Origin: Paenarthrobacter sp. GOM3
Lineage (GTDB): Bacteria; Actinomycetota; Actinomycetes; Actinomycetales; Micrococcaceae
Direction: 5' to 3'
Length of the DNA: 64,000 nt
NCBI RefSeq assembly: GCF_018215265.2
Contig: NZ_CP136562.1
Coordinates: 3,534,001 to 3,598,000 of the forward strand
The position numbers and the translations under genes were made by a program. This document shows, one piece after another, positions 57,813-64,000 of the stretch (positions within the stretch are counted from its first letter, which is position 1; every line of letters begins with the position of its first letter). A model generated the notes under the pieces. That model did no database searches. It had not been told where the DNA came from and worked only from the letters and a program-made list of their open reading frames with translations.

Positions 57813-59123
57813 TCAGGCCTTCACTTTCGGGATGGTTCCAGTGCCCGTGTAGGGGACCCGGATTTCGCCGCGGGCGGCCTTGCCTCCGATATCCGTACGG
57901 AACTGCGAGCCTTCAAGCTGAACCAGCTCCACGCCGTCGTACGCTTTTTCGCGGGCTTCCACCAGATCGGAACCGAGCGCCACAACGGCCAGGACGCGGC
58001 CGCCAGCGGAAACCACTTTGCCTTCGTCATCCAGCTTGGTGCCGGCATGGACCACGTGGACGCCGTCCAACTCGTCAACCTTTTTCAGGCCCCGGATCCG
58101 GTCACCCGTGCGGGGCGCGTCCGGGTAGTTCTCGGCAGCAACCACGACGGCGACTGCGGTGTCCTTGGACCAGCGCAGCTCTTCGGCGGTGTCCAGTTCG
58201 CCCTTGGCAGCTGCCAGCAGCAGCGCACCGAGCGGGGTCTTGAGGCGGGCCAGGACGGCCTGGGTTTCCGGGTCGCCGAAGCGGACGTTGAATTCGATGA
58301 CGCGGGTGCCACGCGAAGTCAAGGCGAGTCCGCAGTACAACACGCCGACGAAGGGCGTGCCGCGGCGGGCCATCTCGTCCACGGTGGGCTGGGCCACGCG
58401 GTCGATGACTTCCTGGACCAGGCCCTCGGGGGCCCACTCAAGCGGCGTGTAAGCTCCCATGCCGCCGGTGTTGGGGCCTTCGTCGTTGTCGAAGATGCGC
58501 TTGAAGTCCTGCGCCGGGGACAGCGGCACAGTGGTGCGGCCGTCGCAGAGGACGAACAGGGAAACCTCAGGGCCGTCAAGGAATTCCTCGATGACCACAG
58601 TTCCACCGGCGTCGAAGCACGCCTGGGCGTGTGCCAGTGCTTCCTCGCGGTCCTTGGTCACCACCACGCCCTTGCCGGCAGCCAGGCCGTCGTCCTTGAC
58701 CACATGCGGTGCGCCGAAGGTGTCCAGCGCGTCCGCAGCTTCCTCCGCGTTGGTGGCAACGCGGGCCATGGCCGTTGGGACGTTGGCCTCGGCCATGATC
58801 TGCTTGGCGAAGGCCTTTGAAGCCTCCAGCTGTGCCGCTTCCTTGCTGGGTCCGAACACCGGAATCCCTGCTTCACGCACGGCGTCGGACACACCGGCAG
58901 CCAGTGGCGCCTCGGGGCCGACCACCACCAGGTCCACGCCCAGCTTGGTGGCGAGGGCGGACACGGCTTCCGGGTTGTTCCCGTCGATCGCGTGGGTGGG
59001 AACGAGTTTGCTGATGCCCGCGTTGCCCGGGGCCGCGTGGACCTCCGAAACGTTTGGGTCTTCAAGCAGAGAGCGGACAATGGCGTGTTCGCGGCCGCCT
59101 GGGCCAATGACGAGTACCTTCAC
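57813..59123 (-). CDS. purD: Phosphoribosylamine-glycine ligase (GARS)
   Basis: Purine synthesis: ATP-dependent joining of phosphoribosylamine and glycine. The protein has 436 residues. N-terminal VLVIGPGGREHAIVRSL, ATP-grasp domain with HVVKDDGLAAGKGVVVTKD, the metal-binding loop FLDGPEVSLFVLCDG, GPNTGGMGAYTPLEWAPE, and the final FNVRFGDPETQAVLARL. Complete. Start is GTG at 59123. First gene of the purD-purC operon. The 100 bp between it and the RidA gene (59224) show no other feature. Confidence 0.96.
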   Translation of the reverse strand: MKVLVIGPGGREHAIVRSLLEDPNVSEVHAAPGNAGISKLVPTHAIDGNNPEAVSALATKLGVDLVVVGPEAPLAAGVSDAVREAGIPVFGPSKEAAQLEASKAFAKQIMAEANVPTAMARVATNAEEAADALDTFGAPHVVKDDGLAAGKGVVVTKDREEALAHAQACFDAGGTVVIEEFLDGPEVSLFVLCDGRTTVPLSPAQDFKRIFDNDEGPNTGGMGAYTPLEWAPEGLVQEVIDRVAQPTVDEMARRGTPFVGVLYCGLALTSRGTRVIEFNVRFGDPETQAVLARLKTPLGALLLAAAKGELDTAEELRWSKDTAVAVVVAAENYPDAPRTGDRIRGLKKVDELDGVHVVHAGTKLDDEGKVVSAGGRVLAVVALGSDLVEAREKAYDGVELVQLEGSQFRTDIGGKAARGEIRVPYTGTGTIPKVKA

Positions 59124-59223
59124 GGCTTCAAGGGTACTTTGTGAAGGGCGCGCGGCCTAAGCTGTGTCACTTCCCGGACCCCGGATGGTTTCAGCGGCCC
59201 AGGAAAATGCGGGGCTCTGGCTT

Positions 59224-59688
59224 TTAGCTCCGGAGGGCCGCGATTGCCTCCACCTCCACCAGTTGATTGTCGTACCCCAGGACTGTCTCGCCCATGAGGG
59301 TGCTCGGAGGCATGCTCTTCACACCGAAGGCATCACGGACTACTTGCCAGGCAGTGACCAGGTCCGCTTGTTTGGTGGAGGCAACCAGCACCCGGGTGCT
59401 GATCACGTCCTGGAGCGACGCGCCCGCCTCGTGCAATGCGATTTTCATGTTGTGGATGCACTTTGCAGCTTGCTCGGCATAGTTGCCCTCACCTGCAACA
59501 GTCCCATCCTCTTCAAGAGGACATGCCCCGGCCAGGAAGACCATGCGGGCACCTGCGGGAGCAATGGCTGCGTAGGCGTACTCGGCGGCATCCGAAAGTT
59601 GCTCAGAGTGGATAAGCGTCACAGCTGGAGGCATGGGTGCGGTCCCTACTTTTCGTTTGTCCGTGTTCCTGAACTGCCAGTCTTCCAT
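59224..59688 (-). CDS. RidA-family protein, second type
   Basis: 154 residues, a RidA/UK114-like protein distinct from the one at 47143. After a short N-terminus: AVTLIHSEQLSDAAEYAYAAIAPAGARMVFLAGACPLEEDG; central CIHNMKIALHEAGASLQDVISTRVLVAS and AWQVVRDAFG; end VLGYDNQLVEVEAIAAL. The last-strand Glu (VEVEA) is kept, but the catalytic Arg that in RidA lies in the R-x-(C/A)-V region is not evident (the region reads STLMGETVLGYDN), so this may be a Rid-subfamily member without imine deaminase activity. ATG at 59688 has a GGGAAG site. Divergent from asparaginase. Confidence 0.86.
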   Translation of the reverse strand: MEDWQFRNTDKRKVGTAPMPPAVTLIHSEQLSDAAEYAYAAIAPAGARMVFLAGACPLEEDGTVAGEGNYAEQAAKCIHNMKIALHEAGASLQDVISTRVLVASTKQADLVTAWQVVRDAFGVKSMPPSTLMGETVLGYDNQLVEVEAIAALRS

Positions 59689-59760
59689 TCGCTGTCTTCC
59701 CTACGGCTCTTGCCCTGCCCGAATGATCGGCAACCACCTTCCGCGCCATAGACTTGCATC

Positions 59761-60786
59761 ATGCCCATGAGTTCGCATGAAACGTTCAACGTTGAGTCAG
59801 CCGTCGAACTGGCAGTGATCGAACGCAGTGGCTTTATCGAGTCCCGGCACGTAGGCGCTGCAGTCGTTCTTGCCGGTGACGGGTCCGTAGTCACCCGGCT
59901 TGGTGACATCGACGCCCCGGTGCTGGCCCGCTCCACCCTCAAGCCCTTCCAAGCACTGGCTTCCATGCAGTCCGGGGTTCCCCTCCGCGGCGCCCAGGTT
60001 GCCATCGCCTGCGGAAGCCACACCGGTTCCCTGGACCACATGGACGTGGTGGAAGGGATGCTCAAAGCAGCAGGCGTGAAAGAGGAAAACCTCCAGTGCC
60101 CTGCCGCCTGGCCCCAGGACGAAACAGCCCGCAACTGGCTGGTCCGCTCCGAACGCGGGCAATCCCGGCTGGCCTTCAATTGCTCCGGCAAGCACGCAGC
60201 TTTCCTGTGGGCATGTACCGAGAACGGCTGGGACCTGCGCAGCTACCTCGAACCGAACCACCCGCTCCAGCAGCGCGTGCGTTCCGTCATTGAGGAATAC
60301 AGTGAAGAAACGATCTCCCACCTGGGCATCGACGGTTGCGGGGCCCCCGTTGCGGCTCTTTCCCTGACCGGCCTGGCCCGGGCCTACTCGCGTCTGGCCA
60401 AGTCCCCCAGCGATTCCTCATCCAACGCACGCGCGGCCACCATCGCCACGTCCATGCTCGACTACCCGTGGGCGGTCCAGGGCCAGGGCGAGTCGAACAC
60501 GGTGGTCATGGAAGAACTTGAGGTCCTGGCCAAGATCGGCGCCGAGGGCGTCCTGGTCCTCGCAACGTCCACCGGTGCCACCGTGGCCGTCAAGATGCTG
60601 GACGGTAACCTCCGCGCCACATCCTTGGTAGGCCTGACCCTGCTGGCAGTGAGCGGAGCCGTGGACATTCCGGCGGTATCCAACGTTCTGGAACGCGTGG
60701 TGGAACCCGTACTCGGCGGCGGTCGTGCAGTAGGCAGGATCCGTCTTGGGCACGCCGTCTCTGCCTTGCTCGACCAGTCGGCCTGA
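59761..60786 (+). CDS. Asparaginase (Rhizobium etli-type, class 3 family)
   Basis: L-asparagine to aspartate and ammonia; 341 residues. The family marker is the ARSTLKPFQALA loop (S-x-x-K at about 58-61), which forms the Ser-Lys tandems of the R. etli enzyme ReAV; IACGSHTGSLDHMDVVEGML follows, then FNCSGKHAAFLWACT, IDGCGAPVAALSLTGLARAY and LDYPWAVQGQGESNTVVME. This is not the bacterial EcAI/II fold. Two ATGs, at 59761 and 59767, are possible starts. The next gene starts 13 bp after its stop. Confidence 0.88.
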   Translation: MPMSSHETFNVESAVELAVIERSGFIESRHVGAAVVLAGDGSVVTRLGDIDAPVLARSTLKPFQALASMQSGVPLRGAQVAIACGSHTGSLDHMDVVEGMLKAAGVKEENLQCPAAWPQDETARNWLVRSERGQSRLAFNCSGKHAAFLWACTENGWDLRSYLEPNHPLQQRVRSVIEEYSEETISHLGIDGCGAPVAALSLTGLARAYSRLAKSPSDSSSNARAATIATSMLDYPWAVQGQGESNTVVMEELEVLAKIGAEGVLVLATSTGATVAVKMLDGNLRATSLVGLTLLAVSGAVDIPAVSNVLERVVEPVLGGGRAVGRIRLGHAVSALLDQSA

Positions 60787-60799
60787 GAGGGAAGAACGA

Positions 60800-61204
60800 A
60801 TGGCTGTTGCACGACGCCGTGTCGATATCTCGGAGGGCCGCGCTGCGCTGGCAGGCTGGCAAACCGCCGTCGAACGTTCCGAAACTGCCGGCGGGGCAGG
60901 CACTGAGGCCGCCGCGCCGCCGTCGCGCGCCTTAATCGCGACGGCGGTGCGCTACTCCCTGGAGGAGGTCACCGCCCGGGCGCCCGGCAATTCGGTGGAA
61001 GTCCGGGTACCGCCGTTCGGCGTCACCCAGTGCGTCGAGGGGCCCCGCCACACGCGCGGCACTCCCCCCAACGTGATTGAGTGCGACGCCGCCACCTGGC
61101 TTGCGCTGGTGACCGGCAGGATCTCGTGGGGAGAAGCGGTGTCGTCACACAAAGTGACAGCCTCCGGTTTGAGGGCCAACCTCTCCGAACTACTCCCGCT
61201 TTAA
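60800..61204 (+). CDS. Sterol carrier family protein
   Basis: 134-residue protein of the actinobacterial sterol-carrier-like (SCP2-related) family. Core: ALIATAVRYSLEEVTARAPGNSVEVRVPPFGVTQCVEGPRHTRGTPPNVIECDAATWLALVTGRISWGEAV, ending KVTASGLRANLSELLPL. The VRVPPFGV and W-x-A-L-V-T-G motifs are characteristic; the ligand is unknown. ATG at 60800 has GAGAGGGAAGAACG. It is in the asparaginase operon and ends 3 bp before a strong hairpin. Confidence 0.86.
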   Translation: MAVARRRVDISEGRAALAGWQTAVERSETAGGAGTEAAAPPSRALIATAVRYSLEEVTARAPGNSVEVRVPPFGVTQCVEGPRHTRGTPPNVIECDAATWLALVTGRISWGEAVSSHKVTASGLRANLSELLPL

Positions 61205-61207
61205 GCA

Positions 61208-61243
61208 GATGATGCCCTCCGGAGCTATCCGGAGGGCATCATC
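61208..61243. terminator. Strong hairpin between convergent sterol-carrier and symporter genes
   Basis: 16-bp perfect stem, GATGATGCCCTCCGGA (61208-61223) with its complement at 61228-61243, loop GCTA; flanked by ATTT on the right, so it can terminate rightward transcripts and, less well, leftward ones. Confidence 0.88.
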
Positions 61244-61250
61244 ATTTAAG

Positions 61251-62738
61251 TCAGTCGGGGCAGATCGGGTCCTGTGACTTGCCCGGCTTGCTCATCTCGA
61301 ACTGCGGGATCTCATCGGAGGTCGGGCCGCCGCGGAATTTCGGCGACGGGTTCTGGCCGCTGCTGATGCGCTCCAGTTCCTGCTGCGCGAAGACGTCTTC
61401 CTTGCCGAGCATGATGGCGGTGTCCTCATTGGTGATCTCACCGTTGAAGGCGCGGACCATGACGCTGCGGTCGAACTGGCCTTCCCACTTGGCGACGACG
61501 AACGTTGCCACACAGTTGCCAAGCAGGTTCACCACGACTCGCATGGAATCCATGAGGCGGTCGGCTCCGAGGAGGAGTGCCACACCGGCAACCGGGAAGA
61601 TGCCCAGGGCTGCGGCCGTGGCAGAGAGCGCCAGGAAGGACGATCCCGGTACACCGGCCATTCCCTTGGAGGTCAGGAGCAGTACACCAAGGGCGGCCAA
61701 CTGCTGACCCAGGTCCAGATGGTGGCCGAAGGCCTGCGCCAGGAACAGCAGCGAGATCGAAAGGTAAATCGCTGCGCCGTCCAGGTTGAAGGAGTAACCG
61801 GTGGGAACCACCAGGCCGGTGGTTGCCCTTGAGCAGCCGGCGTTGGTGAGCTTGGTCATGATGCGCGGCATGACCGCTTCCGTTGAGGCTGTACCAAGCG
61901 CCAGAAGGAATTCTTCGCGGGTGTACTTGAGGAATTGCCACAACGGAACCCGCGCGAAGCCCCACGCCACCAGGAACAGCAAGCCGATGAAGATGATCGC
62001 CGCTCCGTAGCAGGAGGCGATCAACAGGGCGTAGGTCCCAAGCGTCCCCACACCGTACTGGCCGATGATGAAGGCCATGGCACCAAAGGCACCGATCGGG
62101 GCCACCCTCATGATCCAGGACATGATCTTGAAGATCAGCTCAAGGACCGTCTCCATGAGGCTGATGACCGGCAAGCAACGTTCCCGGCCGATGACAACGA
62201 TTGCCGCGCCGAAGAAGACGGAGAAGAACAGGACCTGGAGCAGGCTGTTGCTGGCGAAGGCACCGATCACGCTTGAAGGAATGACATCCAGGATGAAGGC
62301 GGCCGCGTCCTTGGGGACTGCGTGGCCGGTCTTGGCGTCGAGCGCCTCCTGGGAAAGTGTCGACGGATCGATATTCAGTCCGGCACCCGGCTGGACGATG
62401 TTTCCTACGATGAGCCCGAAAACGAGGGCGAAGAGCGTGGCGCCGGTGAAGTACAGGAGTGCTTTGACCCCAACCCTTCCGACCGCCTTGACGTCGCCCA
62501 CTGCCGAGATTCCCGTGACGATCACGAGGAAAATCAGCGGGGCGATAATCATTTTGATGAGTTGAATGAATCCATCACCCAGTGGCCGGAGGGCGGACCC
62601 GATATTCGGCCAAAAATGACCGATGAGCACACCTGCGACGACGGCGATCAGGATTTGAAAAAAGAGCGACTGGTACAGCCGCTTTTTCTTCTGCGGGGCC
62701 GAACTCGCCTTCAGCGCCGCGGGGTCTGGGATCTTCAT
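61251..62738 (-). CDS. dctA: Dicarboxylate/amino acid:cation symporter (DctA/GltP family)
   Basis: Secondary importer of C4-dicarboxylates or glutamate, inner membrane, 495 residues with eight helices and two hairpin loops. First helix LFFQILIAVVAGVLIGHFWP; FIQLIKMIIAPLIFLVIVTGIS is the conserved MIxPLIF region; the serine-rich hairpin ALGTASTEAVMPRIM; the substrate motif GYSFNLDGAAIYLSISLLFLAQA (the NxDGxxIY signature); LGVLLLTSKGMAGVPGSSFLALSAT; and DRLMDSMRVVVNLLGNCVATFVVAKWEG with the D-x-x-R-x-x-x-N-x-x-G-N motif. Complete; hence functional. A 70-residue soluble C-terminus follows. No two-component regulator is adjacent. Confidence 0.95.
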   Translation of the reverse strand: MKIPDPAALKASSAPQKKKRLYQSLFFQILIAVVAGVLIGHFWPNIGSALRPLGDGFIQLIKMIIAPLIFLVIVTGISAVGDVKAVGRVGVKALLYFTGATLFALVFGLIVGNIVQPGAGLNIDPSTLSQEALDAKTGHAVPKDAAAFILDVIPSSVIGAFASNSLLQVLFFSVFFGAAIVVIGRERCLPVISLMETVLELIFKIMSWIMRVAPIGAFGAMAFIIGQYGVGTLGTYALLIASCYGAAIIFIGLLFLVAWGFARVPLWQFLKYTREEFLLALGTASTEAVMPRIMTKLTNAGCSRATTGLVVPTGYSFNLDGAAIYLSISLLFLAQAFGHHLDLGQQLAALGVLLLTSKGMAGVPGSSFLALSATAAALGIFPVAGVALLLGADRLMDSMRVVVNLLGNCVATFVVAKWEGQFDRSVMVRAFNGEITNEDTAIMLGKEDVFAQQELERISSGQNPSPKFRGGPTSDEIPQFEMSKPGKSQDPICPD

Positions 62739-62906
62739 TGATCTGAACCAATCAGTTTGGGAACAGCCCCTCGTTTTGGGGGGATGTTTTCAATGTAAGC
62801 CGGGTCACATGATTCCGCAAGGGGAAATTGAGTTTCCATATTGTGGAAGTCACATTCGGTTGGAAGGCTCCGGATGCGGGCGCCCCCAAACCCCCTTTGA
62901 CGCAGA

Positions 62907-62948
62907 AATGCCCGGGGCACACCCCTCCTCAGGCGTGTCCCGGGCATT
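62907..62948 (-). terminator. Probable terminator downstream of the SDR gene
   Basis: AATGCCCGGG (62907-62916) pairs with CCCGGGCATT (62939-62948), with partial pairing further inside. It is 59 bp beyond the SDR stop and is followed on the minus strand by TCTGCG, so the U-tract is weak. Confidence 0.5.
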
Positions 62949-63006
62949 CAAAAGCAAAAAGGGTGGGGGCGGTACATCCAGTCCCCCGGCGGGCGCCCCT
63001 AACTCG

Positions 63007-63774
63007 CTAGCCGCGACCCACGAACGGCATGCCGGCTGCAGTGACCACCAATGATCCGACACTGGCCGACGCCGGCATGTTGGCCATCATCAGCACGGCA
63101 CGGGCTGCGTCGTCCACCGGGAACATCGGCTCCACCTTGCGGCTACCGTCGGCCTGCAGGGCTCCTGATCCGACACCAATCGTGTCCATGATTTCCGTGC
63201 GCGTGTTGCCGATATCGATCTGTCCGCACGTGATCCCGAACTCCCGGCCGTCCAGTTCGATGCTCTTGGTGAGGCCAGTCATCGCATGCTTGGTAACTGT
63301 GTAAGCCACGGATCTGGGCCTGGGTGAATGCGCCGAAATGGAACCATTATTGATGATCCGCCCACCTTGGGGCTCCTGGGCTTTCATGGTTCGCACCGCT
63401 TCCGCTGCGCACAGCATGGAACCGGTGACATTGACCCGCAGGGTTGCTTCCCATTCGTCCACGCCGATCTCGCCGACATCGCCGGCCGGGCCGAAAATCC
63501 CCGCGTTGTTGAACAGCACATCAACCCGGCCCCAGCGCTGGCGGACCTCGGCGAAGAGGCGAGCGACGTCGTCGGGCGCTGTTAGGTCGCAAGGAACCGC
63601 AAGCGCGTGCGGATGATCGCCCGCAGTCTCAAGCAGCTGCGCCTCCCGGCGGCCGGCCAGCGCCACCCGGTAACCCTCCGCAAGCATCAGCCGGGCGACC
63701 GCCCGCCCTATGCCGGAACCGGCCCCGGTGACGACGGCGACCCTCGGGTGGGCGGGCAGGCTGGACTCAGTCAT
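63007..63774 (-). CDS. Short-chain dehydrogenase/reductase (SDR)
   Basis: Classical SDR of 255 residues, substrate unknown. Cofactor motif VVTGAGSGIGRAVARLM (TGxxxGxG; Ala-Gly-Arg-Arg-Glu in strand 2, suggesting NADP), VLFNNAGIFGPAGDV (NNAG), INNGSISAHS with the catalytic Ser, and the Tyr/Lys pair in VAYTVTKHAMTG (Y-x3-K). A complete active site. It is followed by the terminator at 62907 and preceded by the racemase gene 32 bp upstream on the same strand, so it may act with that gene. Confidence 0.9.
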   Translation of the reverse strand: MTESSLPAHPRVAVVTGAGSGIGRAVARLMLAEGYRVALAGRREAQLLETAGDHPHALAVPCDLTAPDDVARLFAEVRQRWGRVDVLFNNAGIFGPAGDVGEIGVDEWEATLRVNVTGSMLCAAEAVRTMKAQEPQGGRIINNGSISAHSPRPRSVAYTVTKHAMTGLTKSIELDGREFGITCGQIDIGNTRTEIMDTIGVGSGALQADGSRKVEPMFPVDDAARAVLMMANMPASASVGSLVVTAAGMPFVGRG

Positions 63775-63806
63775 GTGTTGCCTTTCGGAAAATGCTTTGG
63801 GCAGCG

Positions 63807-64000
63807 TCAGCGTGCGGCTTCGGACTGCTCTGTGGAATGCCGGGCTGCGGTTATCGGCCAGCCTATGACAGTCTTCGGGCGCGGCGTGGCATAGGTTCGC
63901 ACCTTGGATGTGGACAGGCCAAGGCGGACCAGTGACTCGGCGATGGTGACGGCCGAGGCTACGCCATCCACCACGGGAACGCCGGTCCGCTGGCGGATCT
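63807..64000 (-). CDS. Asp/Glu/hydantoin racemase family protein, C-terminal part (start outside window)
   Basis: Only the last 63 codons are in the window. The visible segment contains RQRTGVPVVDGVASAVTIAE and SLVRLGLSTSK, the usual C-terminal region of hydantoin/Asp-Glu racemases where the G-V-P-V-x-D-G-V element holds the second substrate loop, followed by a short tail TEQSEAAR. The substrate and the catalytic Cys pair cannot be checked because the N-terminus is missing. It precedes the SDR gene on the same strand. Confidence 0.75.
   Translation of the reverse strand, partial: IRQRTGVPVVDGVASAVTIAESLVRLGLSTSKVRTYATPRPKTVIGWPITAARHSTEQSEAAR

Overview
The window is about 64 kb of high-GC actinobacterial chromosome. 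Gene content and order point to Arthrobacter/Paenarthrobacter or a close Micrococcaceae relative. Two blocks match the known Mycobacterium tuberculosis order: ppx / sugar-phosphate isomerase / proC, as in Rv0496-Rv0500, and a longer set (topA, DEAH helicase, Tad pilus genes, acs, marP, nudix, nth, crp, RidA, DUF4177, ponA, metallophosphoesterase), as in Rv3646c-Rv3683. The genus is inferred from content, not from a search.

Layout. 1-5.1 kb: 5' part of gdhA, an ArsR-type regulator, an AcuC-type deacetylase and the ktrB-ktrA potassium uptake pair. 5-8.7 kb: proC, a TIM-barrel isomerase, ppx and an SseB-like gene. 8.7-15.1 kb: topA, an HTH regulator overlapping a methyltransferase, and two tandem paralogous lipoproteins. 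15.1-26.7 kb: trhO, a GNAT gene, the helicase with the convergent Tad secretion operon (ssd, tadA, tadB, tadC, DUF4244, two TadE-like genes), an unusual family-A DNA polymerase and a YegP-like protein. 26.7-33 kb: nudix, nth, a membrane protein, acs and a DeoR regulator. 33-35.2 kb: an ABC/FtsX pair.

35.3-43.4 kb is an alpha-galactoside utilisation cluster: a LacI regulator and a Gfo/Idh/MocA oxidoreductase, divergent from two sugar permeases, a binding protein and a GH36 alpha-galactosidase. Three copies of one operator-like motif lie in the divergent spacer. The cluster sits between housekeeping genes and is flanked by two near-identical 44-nt direct repeats.

43.4-54.9 kb: aroQ, marP, crp, nudix, RidA, DUF4177, a class A PBP, a metallophosphoesterase and a heterodimeric ABC exporter. 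54.99 kb: tRNA-Pro(CGG).

55.2-56.8 kb is the most unusual part. A 71-residue secreted peptide precursor carrying two copies of IGNWPDPM, the second at its exact C-terminus, is divergent from an XRE-HTH/TPR regulator. An inverted repeat overlaps the predicted peptide promoter. This is the architecture of an RRNPP-type (PlcR/Rgg/NprR-like) peptide quorum-sensing pair, in an actinobacterium.

56.9-64 kb: purC and purD, a RidA protein, an asparaginase, a sterol-carrier-family protein, a dicarboxylate/glutamate symporter, an SDR dehydrogenase and the C-terminus of an Asp/Glu/hydantoin racemase. There is no CRISPR array, IS element, integrase or rRNA.
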